Assembly (NCBI GenBank): GCA_015501075.1
Contig: JADNYJ010000144.1
Coordinates: forward strand, 38,880-102,879
Length of the DNA: 64,000 bases
DNA from: Gymnopilus junonius
Taxonomy: Eukaryota > Basidiomycota > Agaricomycetes > Agaricales > Galerinaceae
Direction of reading: 5' to 3'
Position 1 is the stretch's first letter, and the number at the start of each line of letters is the position of its first letter. The position numbers were made by a program, and so were the translations under genes. The notes below the pieces were generated by a model, which saw only the letters and a program-made list of their open reading frames with translations, did no database searches and was not told the DNA's origin. Positions 42,187-53,460 of the stretch are shown piece after piece.

Positions 42187-43821
42187 TCAACGACAAGATG
42201 AGTTACATACCCTTCTCATTTGATATCTGAACTGGAGCTTCCACTGATTCCCAGAGCCACATATGTACTCTGACTGCTTTCCACCTTGTTCCCATACAAC
42301 TCTCACCCCACTCATCATGTCCAAAAATGCCAAGTCATCCACTAGGTGGTTTCCAAGGTCCAAAGTAGGAATGGAGAGGTGATGATCCTTTCTAAACTGA
42401 TAAAAGTCCAGGAGCTTGAGTAATTCTTCATAGGAATTAAATGACCAAAGTCGTAGGGTGTGCAAGTTGGGTAGAAATGTATGCATGGTTGAAGCAGGTC
42501 CTATTTCAACTTGTGAATCAACCTTCTGCATAATTGAAAGAAGGCCAATTGGGTTGATTCATAATACCTCCACCCCTGAAAGAGATCAAAGAAAGGGATA
42601 TATGATCATGAAAGGTACCGAGTTATCCAATGTGAGTTTGAGAACCCTGACAGCAGATAGATCACACCTCCGGAACACTGCAATAAATGCATGGTTACCC
42701 TCAAAGACTGGGATCCACAATGTGAGATGAAGGTCAGATGGAATGTCAGGTCCAGAATTATAGGCTGCCCTGGTAGGAAGCTGATGTAGTTCACTGACTT
42801 GTTGGGCTGTAAATAAGAAAGAGTAGTGGGTGAGAGTAATGCTTAAGGATGATGCCATCCAGAAGGCAAAATAAGGCTCCCCATAACAAGTTAAGACTGC
42901 AGAGATATCTGCCACATCAACATAGTCCTGTTTTATCGCCGAATTGAAGGATAGCACACAAGGCACTGCAGGCTTTATCACACGCACAATGGCAGAAGCA
43001 ACTTCGAAATTGGCATGGATGCTGAGATTGATCAGGTGTGGGAGAGCAATAGATTCTGAATCTAGAGATTTTAGATCTGGATGTCCTTGTATATCGGTGA
43101 TGTTGAGATGCTGAAGGAGGGGCATTTTTGTGATGGCATTAAAGACTTCAAGTGCGTGTATCTCTGGAATATTTAACTTGAGAATGTGAAGGTGGGTGAT
43201 CCAAGGTGCCCGAAGATTGAGAGAGAAATAAGGCGAATGAATTCCTAGCTCCCAAAGTAAAGGAGCATTATTTGAAAAGAGGACATTGGGTTCTGAAAAA
43301 GGCTGAACGTTGGTGCGGTCAATGCATACATTGAATGACACCAAGGAAGGCGCAGGCAGTAGACACAAGTTTGGGAATCCCTTCTCGACATAGTCAATCC
43401 TGATGTGTATTCTTCAGATGCTCGACCAATTATCATGGAGAGGTGGGTTGAAAAATCCGTGACCAAATTCATTGTGCATGAATTGCATGAACCCCAGGAT
43501 GTGTAGAGGTGCATTTGTGGTTCGCTTCATGATCTCTTCTCATCCATGTTTTCCAAGCTCGAACAGTCTTTTGAGCCATATAATGTTTCCCCATATCGAT
43601 GGCAAATCTAAGAGAATATTCCTCCATGACCTGCACACATGCGATGAGATTAGGGTGGTGTCCAGAGCGAATTGTTTGGTAAGGGTCTCGCCCACCTCCC
43701 AGTCATACTCCAGTGGGTTAAACATATCAGCATTGAGTGAAAAAATCAGCCACAGGATGTCCCTGCTCAATTTACCTATTGGTGAAGGTGTAGATGATGC
43801 CACATCGATGGACTGATACAT
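42187..43821 (-). pseudogene. F-box-like protein, copy 3, killed by three TGA codons
   Basis: One frame of 545 codons runs from MYQSIDVASS (43821) to the stop at 42187 without any indel. It carries the same F-box-like start (PIGKLSRDILWLIFSLNADM, VCRSWRNILLDLPSIWG) and the same C-terminal motif (SEYICGSGNQ) as copies 1 and 2. Three TGA codons interrupt it: 43542-43540 (GKHG-stop-EEI), about 43417 (WSSI-stop-RIHI) and 42588-42586 (YPFL-stop-SLSGVE). At each site a paralog has Arg, and where I read the paralog codon it is CGA (stops 2 and 3). Gypsy-2 is inserted 56 bp upstream of the start codon. CpG is strongly depleted throughout. Confidence 0.85.
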
Positions 43822-43876
43822 CGATGGTTCCGTGCAAGAGAGCGTGAGAAGGAATTTAATCTGAGGGCGACTCTGG

Positions 43877-44101
43877 TGTGACGGGGCATGAGTAAACACG
43901 AGTCCCGGCACACATCGAACCTCGAAAGACTGGCTAAAGTACTCTATTCAAGGTTGACTATCTATGACATCCTCGACTCCTTTATATACTCTACAATATA
44001 CCTATGTAATACTAGTTGTGTAAGTAGAGAAAAGGATAGAAAATCAATGAACAATGATTTAATCTAGTTAGAGATAAGATAAGATAGTAACTTCCATCAC
44101 A
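43877..44101 (-). repeat. 3' LTR of Gypsy-2, CpG-decayed
   Basis: It differs from 51984-52208 at seven positions I could align. Six are CpG in the other LTR and TpG or CpA here (for example gggcgtg to gggcatg and ctacgta to ctatgta); the seventh is gtgtgag to gtgtaag. Confidence 0.93.
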
Positions 44102-44148
44102 TATGCCCTCCAGCAATTCCTTCAGAATTGCTAGTGTGCCTGTGGGTA

Positions 44149-44900
44149 TTAGCACCATGGGAAATGTGATGAGATGGCTTGCTGTGAGTCGGATATGGAG
44201 CCCGATGAGATTTTCGTGAAGCTGAATCCAAAATTACAGAGTTCACTGTCTTCATATTCCTGTAATTTCCAAAGCAGATAACATCTCCAAGGCTTCTTCA
44301 GATCATGGTCATTTGGGAAATTCACATCCAATGGAAAGCGTGAAATGTTAGGATGTGCCAGGAGGTGTCCTCCTTCTCAAGTTCTGCCAAGTGCACCATT
44401 TGAATTGGGTCAGTGTGAAGATATTGGACAAATTCCCGGTAACCAATCGGCATGAATATGGGCTCGTTAGGGGTATGGAAGCATTGGTAAGTAATGTGAT
44501 GAATTGTCGGAGTTGTGCGGCATGCACCAGTGAATGGCTCGCTGGGGATCACGATTCCGTACACATAGTGGGAGATTCTGAATAGAATGGCAAATCCTTG
44601 AGAGGAAGGTGGATCTGGAAAGGGCGACCAAAATAATCAAGGGGGTGATTGGGTTGGATGTTTGTGAGCAAGGTGAAGTCTGCCAAGGTCTGTGGATCAA
44701 ATGTACTGGGATCCTTACAGCATTGATGCTGTTCGCGTTGCACTGATAGCAGGCGCGGAGTAGCTTTCTTGATTCTGGTGTAAAGAAGGATTGGTGTGGT
44801 GAACTTGGCACTGTGACAGAGTTACCACTGTCAAGTGTCATTCCATTCATAGACTCCGTGAGCTGGGTCTGTACATTGGTAGCTTGACATCATGGACATT
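44149..44900 (-). pseudogene. Gypsy-2 accessory ORF after pol
   Basis: It starts MSMMSSYQCTDPAHGVYEWN, then a TGA. A continuing segment has DPSTFDPQTLADFTLLTNIQ and FGRPFQIHLPLKDLPFYSES. A frame change leads to YGIVIPSEPFTGACRTTPTI and YREFVQYLHTDPIQMVHLAE, and another to NFPNDHDLKKPWRCYLLWKL, stopping at 44149. The parts add up to about 240 residues. There is no similarity that I can see to the Gypsy-1 accessory ORF. It occupies the env position but shows no membrane anchor. The function is unknown. Confidence 0.5.
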
Positions 44901-44959
44901 TTCGAGTGCCAGAAATTAGCAGCAGGATGTGTGAGAGTGTGATAATGATTGGTAGTGAA

Positions 44960-47900
44960 TAGATTGGGTAATTGGGGTGTTTTTTTTGCTTTTATATTCC
45001 TCAGTACTCATTTCCAATTGGATTAACCCCGAAAATATTTGCGGATCATCTGGGATCTCTTTACTGATTTCTCTAGAAAGTTCTCCAATATTCTTGGCTC
45101 CTTTTGCATCTAGATATTCGTCAAACTCATGTAAATGTTTAACTTCATCATATGGTAGCCAACTTTTGTCTCCAGATTTCCATAAGACTTGGAATACAGT
45201 ATTTTTCCCTTGTCCATTGTGTGTTAAAATTCTTTGTACTGCCCACTGCCCTCCAAATCTTCGTCTTCGAAGATTTGAGTATCTAACCGGCCCGGAAATA
45301 AATGATCATCTTGGGCACATGAATACGCAATAATGATGAATGAAATACATCATGAACACCTCGCTTGGTCAAGCTCGGAGGTAATTTTACCCAGTAAGAA
45401 TTATTCTTGAAGTCCTCAGTAACTTGATATGGACCAATAAATCTGGGAGACAGTTTCTGGCTCATACCTTTGGGCAAACTAATATTCTTAGTTGAAATGT
45501 ACACAAAATCATTAACCATAAATGGTGTATGCACACGCTTTCTATTTGTGTTCCGTACTGACTTGATCCAGGAAGCAATTAAGCTGTCATGTGCTCGCAT
45601 AATGGATGATTTCATGCGCTTCGCAAAGGCACGCACCCCCGGATATTCTTCTGGCTGATTTGATTGCCAAATAAAGGAACGCAGCATATGCCCTGTATTG
45701 AGAAAGAAAGGTGCAAATCCGGTACTCTCAGAACGTGCTGAATTAATAGCAAATTCAATAGCAGGTAACCTTGGTACCCAGTCCTTTTGATTTGGTGAAA
45801 TACAATGTCTAAGCATTTGGGCAATGGTTTTATTAGCACGTTCTGTAGCTCCATCTGTCTGTGGGTGGTAGGCACTTGACATCCTCAATTTAGTTCCAAT
45901 TAATTTATGTAACTCTTCCCAGAAATGACTCGTGAACCATCTATCATGGTCACTTATAATAGATGATGGTAATCCATGATGCTTATAGACCTCAGCAAAG
46001 ATTAACTCAGCAATATCCTTCACCTTGTAGTCAGTTCATCCGGGAACTAAGTGAACCATTCCTGAAAATAGATTAATGATCACAACGATCATGTCAAATG
46101 ATCCATCATGGTTTTCCGAGGTAGGTAATGGGCTGACAAAGTCAATTCCAATTGCGTCCCATGGTTTACCTTGAAGTTCTAATGGATTTAATAAACCATA
46201 TGGCTTAGTATGACTGTCTTTGTTTCATTTGCAGGTCATACATGAATTGCAATAGCTCTCAATGTCCTTAGCTATTGATTTCCACCATACATACTCATGT
46301 AAATATGCATAAGTCTTCTTGAAACTTAGATGTGCAAGTAATGTATGAGCTTCTGCAATTATAATTTCATGAATGGAGTGGCCCTTTACCTTTATATTAG
46401 GTATACAAAGAAGCCTATCTTTTTCTTGCTTCAGATAGAGCAGTCCAGACTCATATTCTAGCTCAAAATTTTTGTAATCTTCAAGTTTTTCAATTATGGA
46501 CTTGAAAACTGGGTCTCCACCATATTTTCCTTTAATCTCAGCTTGAATATCAATGCCATCAAACTCTTGAGCAAAGTCTAAAGGTGTAGTTTCATTATTA
46601 GAACTAGTGTAATTAGATATACTGGGCGAATTGTTAACTAAGTTGACCTCTTCTCGAGGTTTTTCCTGTTCAACTGAGTTAGCATTCTTCTTTACTTGAG
46701 CTGGAATGCGAATTACTAACCTTTCTTTAAGTGTACTTGACTTGCTGGACTTGCCCTCCTGAGGTTGTTGAGGTCCTTTGAGTTTGAAAGAGTCCTTGAC
46801 ACAGGTGGCAAACTCATCAGATGTCTTGGGCCTGCCAGTTTCAGCAGTATCGCATTCTCGGACCTTCTTGCTCTGTCATCCTACATAATTAGGACTGATG
46901 GAAGCACATTCAGCTTCCATACCAACAAGGACAGGGGCAGCAATTAACTGAGTTGCTTCTTCCATAGTTGTTCCATTCTCAGGATCATCATATTCAGTAT
47001 ATTCACTAGGTGCCCGTACTGTGCCTGGTGCATCATTAGAATGTATCCGTGATAAGGCATCACTTAGGATATTTTCAGTTCCAGGTACATACACAACCTC
47101 AAAATTAAACATACTGAGCTGTTCTAACCAGCGAGCTCGATGTCCACTGCTTGTCCGGTCAATATCTCGGTGATTTAACACTGTGACAAGTCCTTTGTGG
47201 TCAGTAAACCAACAGAATTTTACTCTGAGTAATAAATCACGATGTCTCATCATGGTTTCTAAACCTGTGAGCATTTCAATTTCGTGCACTGGGTAATTTT
47301 GTTGTGCAGGAGTTAATTTAGCAGAATAGAATGCTGCAACTGGAGCTTCTTTCCAATTGTTACCCTGGCTAATTACCCTGGCTACTCCAGAAATACATGC
47401 ATCTGTGATGACATTGATTGGTGGTGCACCCTCCGAATAGTCTAATGGGCATCTATGGTGGTCACAGCACTTATTTGCACATTTTTTAATTTCTTCAAAG
47501 GCATGTTGGTGCATGAAATCCCATCGGAAAGGTACATCCTTACTAGTCAGTGTGTGTAAAATTCCCATAGGGATATGTACACTGTCAATATCATCTGCCA
47601 AGTAACCCGTGGCCCCGAGGAAACCTCTAAGTAGGTCTCAGTTTGTGGGTGTTTTCTACTTAATTAAGGAATCTACCTTATGCAGATCCATTTGGATACC
47701 TTCGTCATCTACAATTCATCTGAGAATCTTTATTTTCTTGCACAGAAAGTCTAATTTATTTGCAGAAAAATAGAATTTCTCCTTTTCTAACACTTCAAGC
47801 ACTGTTAACACATGCTGGATATGCTCTTCTAAGGTGTCTGAATAGATAACAATGTCATCTAAATAAACATCCATGAATTTACCAATGAAAGGAGCAAAAA

Positions 47901-48840
47901 TGTGGTTCATGAGAGCTTGGAAAGTAGCAGGAGCATTGCAGTCTCCTTGCTGGATTACATGACTGACCATATTTCCATTTAGTGTTGCAAATGCAGTCTT
48001 CCAGACATCGTCAGGATTTATTCTGACTTGTTCATATGCATCTTTGAGATCGAGTAAGCTTCTGTACCATTTACCAGCCACATGACACATGATGCCATCT
48101 ATTTCTGGTAATGGACTTGGCATTTTCTGCATAATTTTATTCCTAGGTCACAAGTCTAGTACAGTACGAATTTTTGCTAGTTCACCAGGCCTAGCTGGCT
48201 TCAGAATAAACATCATAGGCACTGTATTTCTCGAGTTGGTAATTTCCCAGTGGCCTGTTTTAACATATGCATTCCATTTCTCGATCCATTGATCAATGAA
48301 TGATTCAGGACAGCATGCCGGACACCAAGGGTACTGTGCATTTTCATCAACCAAGTCTATTCTATGATTGATGTCATGTAATGGAGGTAAAGGCATCTCC
48401 ACTGTGGTCTTGCACAAAGGTGCAGCCTTTTCTCGCAAGAATTTTCATACATCATCTAAATTTTCTTCTCGAAGTCTCGCAGCTCGAGACTCTAAGGTAT
48501 GAATTGAAGATCCCTTAATTGGTAAAGCTTCATTGATTCCAATTATAACTTGAGTCAGATTTAATCCAACAAGTACTGAGTGTTGATAAATGAATGGTGT
48601 TCCAAGAATAATGTCATAGCTAGATAAATTAATAATATCAAATCTTCGTGGCTCTTTTATTTCTTGATATGTGAATTCTGCATTCATTCTATAGTTTACC
48701 TTTGATCTAGAACCTAAAACAGCAAGTTGAACTGTTAGAGGAGTTGGTAGTTCCTCCCTTTTCAATTTAAGTTGATCTGCCAGTGTAGAAGACATAAAAT
48801 CACACAATGATCCTGTGTCAATTAGAGCTCATGCTGGCTT
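44960..48840 (-). pseudogene. pol: Gypsy-2 Pol: protease, RT, RNase H, integrase, chromodomain
   Basis: The protease has ALIDTGSLCDFMSSTLADQL, where a TGA precedes ALIDTG, and YDIILGTPFIYQHS. RT (48438-47716) has VPMMFILKPA, then LKDAYEQVRI and VYLDDIVIYSD. RNase H has TDACISG, NYPVHEIEM, DHKGL and DALSR. Integrase (46023 down) has ISDHDRWFTS and YHPQTDGATERANK. After GRLDTQIFEDEDLEGS a chromodomain-like stretch follows in another frame, with NTVFQVLWKSGDKSWLPYDE and HLHEFDEYLDAKG, then the tail DDPQIFSGLIQ. Stops are mostly TGA where a relative has Arg, with a TAG in place of Trp near 47672. Confidence 0.9.
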
Positions 48841-49960
48841 GCCACCAACATTAACCACAATTACAACAGGATTAGGCACTGTTCTGGACTGATCTTTTAT
48901 CCATGCTGAGTTTCTTTGAGCTGCTGGAATGACTTCTTCTTCCAGTTCTTGGGCGCTTAGCTCAACAACAAGTTCCTTTTCATCTTCTGAGTCATTTTCT
49001 GAGTCGTACTCAGTTGTGATTTCATCTTCTGAGCTGTAGCAGTCAATTAGGTAGTCTAAAATTTCTTCATACTCCTTGCCCTCCTGCCTTTGAGAACCAA
49101 AAAGGCAAGAAAGGTCATAGTCCTTGGCCTCATTGTATGCCATGAAGAAGGTAGTTTTAAATAGATTTACGAGCTTCTTAAAGTACCAATGATGGATATC
49201 AAATTTTGGGTTTTCCATGTCAAAAATGGAAAGATTGAAGCATCTTGAAATTCCAAAATCAAAGACCTTGTAGTAATAATTCTCATTATCAAAGTAAACA
49301 GCAAAGCAGCCCATTTGCTTATTTCGGGCTGACTTTGAAAATGATAGATACCTTGAGAAATGCCGTCCTGTATTAAGTTTCCAAGTCGCATTCTTTTCCC
49401 AAGGGCAGAATTTCGGAGTTTTGCGGTACCAGCACTTGTGTGGTTTCACGTGGACTCGAGTCACTTGAGTCCATTTAATTGCATACCACTGTCCAATTAA
49501 AAAATCCGGATGGAATACCATTCCAATATCTAAAATTTCATCTTCCAGAGTTACTTCATCCATAATAATGAGCTTTTGACCACCTGCTGTAGGGTACACA
49601 GTGAATCTATCAAGTACATGGCCTTCCCAACATGGATCTCCTGGGTATGGTCTCATTACCTCCAACTGATGCTTAACAATTTTGCACACAGGGTTGTTTA
49701 AGATGCCATCCATCCAATCTCCACTATCAGGATCAAATACTAATCTAGCTGCTTCTTCGAAAGAAGGTACTGGTCCATCTTCTACTGCCATGTCAAACTC
49801 GTCATCTGACTCTTTGTTAATTTCACATATTGACATTTCAATTTCCATGCAATGTGAGTCTACTGCTTGTTCAGTAGTGCTTTCTAATGCCGAAAATCTA
49901 TTTTCATTGTCAATAGTGACTTCAATATTAAAGCTCTTAGTGCCGGGAGGTTTGCCTGGT
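48829..49960 (-). pseudogene. Gypsy-2 Gag-protease linker with WY modules
   Basis: This linker of about 380 codons lies between zinc knuckle and protease. Two modules match those in Gypsy-1: RPYPGDPCWEGHVLDRFTVY...HPDFLIGQWYAIKW, and CFAVYFDNENYYYKVFDFGI...NPKFDIHHWYFKKL. The C-terminal part is acidic (YDSENDSEDEKELVVELSAQ). The frame is open throughout and ends at a TGA just before the protease. The function is unknown. Confidence 0.65.
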
Positions 49961-51807
49961 TTATTATTAGATTTAACAGACTGACTCTTAGGACAATATT
50001 TACTAATATGACCCATCTCGCCACATCGGTAGCACTGGACTTGGCCACTAGAATCTTCTTTCTTATTGTCCTTCGAGTTTTCCCCTCATTTGGAAGGGTC
50101 AAACTTATTTTTAAAATGTCCGTCTCCTCGAGAATGGAATTCTCTTCGTGAGTTTGAGCTCGATCCCACCTGCCTATTATTGTCAAACCTAGATTTAGGC
50201 CTGTCATTAAAATTAGACTGATTAAGATTATTCTTTTGAGAACGCCGTTGACTTGCTTCAATTTGTTCAGCTATCTCGTACCTAGTAGCCACTTGAATAA
50301 CCTCATCCCATGTGTTCTGGGCATAATCCAATCCCTCTTTCCACAAAGCAGACTGTAATTCAGGTCGGAGTCCATTCCACAAATGGTCTACCCTTTGTGC
50401 AGGTGTAGAGGCACCAATAATTCAGTACAGAATCAGAAGTTCTGCTGCAAACTCGGCAACCATTAAATTTCTCTGTGAGAAGTTCTCGAGCTTCTACCTT
50501 TGCTTGAGCCTAAAGTCAGGTGGGAAGCAGTAGTTGTACAATTCAGTAAAGAATCTTTGGCGTGTCCATTTATGAACATCAATGGATACCATTGTAGAAT
50601 AGAATTTGTATGCTTTTCCTGCTAAATAATCTGCGCATTTAACAACTTGATCTTTAGGAGGTAAAGCTGCCTCCTCGCAAAAGCATTCACACTGAGTTAT
50701 ATATTTATAATACTTCATGAATTCAGGTTCTCCGTGATATTTATCCGGAGCTGTAGGTGCTAACAGCTTGAACCGAGTAACCGTCGTGGTATTACCGGTT
50801 GTGTCTAAAGGACCAAATGAACAGGCATCTAAATTAGTATTGCCACTGAGCACGCCGTCATTCCGAGGCTTATGGAAAAATTGTCCTAGCAAGCTTTCAG
50901 GTGGAAGTTGGTTACTAGGGTGAATTGCCTCAGCTTTCTTAGCCTGAACGCGTTAACGAGATGCTTGATTAATCAGTTCCTCGACATCTTGAGACATAGG
51001 TATGCTCGAAATCCTTTCGTACCTAACTGGTTCCTTGTATTCCCAGTCAGGTATCTTGCGTAAATAATTTCCTTTTGCTGTAAGATACTGTCATTCAAGT
51101 TCCTTTAATTTATTATATTCATCATCGTCGCTCTCTGAATCAGTGTCGTTCGTGGTGTTGTGAACTACGTGATCTGGATTGATTTTAACCTGCGCATGAA
51201 GCGCGCGTTGCATATCGAGATCCCTTTCGATTTCAGGGATTCCAGCATTTCCCCAATTTCTTGGATCAAATCCTTTGCCCTTAGACGAAGAACCATTCTG
51301 AGGTTCTGGGCTTTCTTCAGTATGTTGGGTGGTTCTTTCCATGCTCGAGCTGTTTTCCTGCAAACCCAATACCTTTTCAATCCTTCCTAGGCGTTCGACG
51401 AGGGTGTTTACCATTCCTCATGTTTCCATTACTACCTGTCTGGCATCTTGCAGAACAGGATTACCAGTTACATGCTCTGGTACTACCGGTGTGTATCGTG
51501 CACTATCTAAACTGTTACTACGACGAGCGGGCCTTGCTGCAGCAGCACCGCCAGTCTCAGCCTCTCGGTTTACTTTCCCGTGGCTATCAATAACGACGCG
51601 TCGGTCACCTCGACCACGCGCATCAGCAACCTCGGAACCGGTGAGGTTGCTGCCGGAAACCCGATGGTCGGGTTCCGGTACCTGCTCGGAGTCACCTCTC
51701 GCAGCAGGCGAGCCTGTATCAGACTCGATGGCAGGAACGTCTTCGGGAGGAACGTGCCCCCTCTGAACCTTGCCAGTCCGGGCACTAGTCTTCCTACTAG
51801 TAGCCAT
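49961..51807 (-). pseudogene. gag: Gypsy-2 Gag with zinc knuckle
   Basis: The start is MATSRKTSARTGKVQRGHVP at 51807. A capsid-like region follows, with KYHGEPEFMKYYKYITQCEC and TELYNYCFPPDFRLKQR. Next come DHLWNGLRPELQSALWKEGL and a basic Ser/Asn/Arg stretch, then the knuckle CYRCGEMGHISKYC (C-x2-C-x4-H-x4-C) at about 50030-49985. TGA codons lie near 51417, 51091, 50494 and 50086. The first 130 codons are CpG-rich and undamaged, in contrast to the rest. Confidence 0.85.
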
Positions 51808-51983
51808 CTAATACCGAATAATTAGTGTTTCAAACTTGAATGACAACGTACCTGGAGGTCTTGGGTGATCAAGCCAAGGGGATTCCAAAGTGAACGTCGC
51901 GCGAGATAGTGAGAGAGTGAGAGTGAGAGAAGAGTCGGTGAGTGTGAGAGTCGCCGAGAGTGAGAGAGTTAAAGTCAAGAATA

Positions 51984-52208
51984 TGTGACGGGGCGTGAGT
52001 AAACACGAGTCCCGGCACACGTCGAACCTCGAAAGACTGGCTAAAGTACTCTATTCAAGGTCGACTATCTATGACATCCTCGACTCCTTTATATACTCTA
52101 CAATATACCTACGTAATACTAGTTGTGTGAGTAGAGAAAAGGATAGAAAATCAACGAACAATGATTTAATCTAGTTAGAGATAAGATAAGATAGTAACTT
52201 CCGTCACA
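51984..52208 (-). repeat. 5' LTR of Gypsy-2, CpG intact
   Basis: This 225-bp LTR is the partner of 43877-44101. A tatatactct box lies about 115 bp from its outer end on the plus strand; it is not clear on which strand it acts. The first bases after the LTR in reading direction (tattcttgactttaac) do not form a TGG-type tRNA primer site. The leader 51808-51983 is full of gagagtga repeats. Confidence 0.93.
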
Positions 52209-52341
52209 TCTGGCCTCGACCACTCAGCTCGGGGATTATCGATTAACCTTGAGCTTTGATTATCAGATTACCATCCATTAAATACTAACACTTGATTACA
52301 TTTATACTTCCCTCCTGGAGATAAGATTTTGATTTTCGGCA

Positions 52342-53460
52342 TCAAGTACTCGATGATGCTCCTCTTTCCCTTTCCTTCTCGTCCAAGCTGTCGGATTTCT
52401 TTAACGACTCTTCGGTGCCAAGCTCTACGTCAGTGTACTCCCATTTCAACAGTGTAGCATTGGGGTTGGTAGACGGAACGTGGAGTCGAATGTCGGATAT
52501 GTGGCCCACAGTCGAAATATCTCTCTTCGTGTCAGCGGCTCTAGCGACCATAATTGTCGGTGCGACTCCCTAATGGACGATAGACGTAAGTATTAAAAAA
52601 ATTTACTTGGAAGATTAGAGCTTATTGCGATGAAAATAAACAAATGATAGGTATAAACTTGAGCTGTAAACATAGACGTGGCGTTATTGGGAGTGTAGGA
52701 GACTACCACAGGGATCGAATACGCAAGCGTGATAATAACATATGCGGCAGCGGATTGGACTAGAATTTCCAGGACTTGTCTGAATAGTCTCCTGGAACTT
52801 TTACGAAGGTCTTCTTCAGAAACAGCATGTATTCGATGTGAAATAAGGAGGGTGCCAGATAAAGTAGCGGCAAGGTTAATGAAGGATGAGGCACCAAGCA
52901 ATATATTGATCGTATATCCTTGATTAAGAGATGGATCGATATGAACGACGGATTGGACGATAGTTTTTGAGGTTAGGTCAGCCTGGGTAATCTAGAGCTC
53001 ATGGTAAAAGAGACGAACCGATTTCACAGAATAGGAGGAAGGTCGGCTGTAATATTGCACGAAATGAGCGGTCCCATACATAAAAGTACTGCCATACTGG
53101 GTACAGAAGGTCATCATATACTAAAATCACGGGGATATTTTTTCCTAAAAACCCACCAGCAGTTCATCAGCGAGAGCAGCCAAGAGAAACGTGCAGATAT
53201 CGTTCATGAAAAGGTTCATACCAGTGGATGATCTGTTGAACGACATAGAAAGCATATGATAGCGAAATGGCTCTGATGACGACCCGATGGTGCGACAATT
53301 TCTTTCATACTGCGAAATGGTTTGATTATCCGCTACAGGAAGAGCGGGATTCACAATATATATACAAATTGTCGACGTAGACAAGACCTACAATAGCATA
53401 AGAAAAGCAAATCTGGACCTTGATTAAACGGAGACGTACCTATAATAGCATTTCAGATAG
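52342..53460 (-). pseudogene. Multi-pass membrane protein, copy B
   Basis: It is clearly paralogous to copy A: GASSFINLAATLSGTLLISH, QVLEILVQSAAAYVIITLAY, and TIMVARAADTKRDIS with a complete tail that stops at 52342. Upstream exons are damaged. Compared with copy A about 70 bp is missing near 53210 between VVQQIIHW and the NDICTF segment, shifting the frame, and the first exon near 53445 has a TAG where copy A has LLWG. So it is inactive, but it preserves the C-terminus that copy A lost to the LINE. Confidence 0.6.

Larger units (their letters stand above)
43877..52208 (-). mobile_element. Gypsy-2: complete chromoviral LTR retrotransposon
   Basis: Two 225-bp LTRs (43877-44101 and 51984-52208) begin TGTGACGGGGC and end CATCACA or CGTCACA. 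They are flanked by a perfect 5-bp duplication, tctgg (43872-43876 and 52209-52213). All coding parts read on the minus strand in the order Gag, zinc knuckle, linker, protease, RT, RNase H, integrase, chromodomain, accessory ORF. The purine tract before the 3' LTR (ctggagggcata) resembles that of Gypsy-1. Many TGA codons and a few frameshifts make it inactive. It is closely related in layout to Gypsy-1 but has no nested insertion. Confidence 0.95.
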
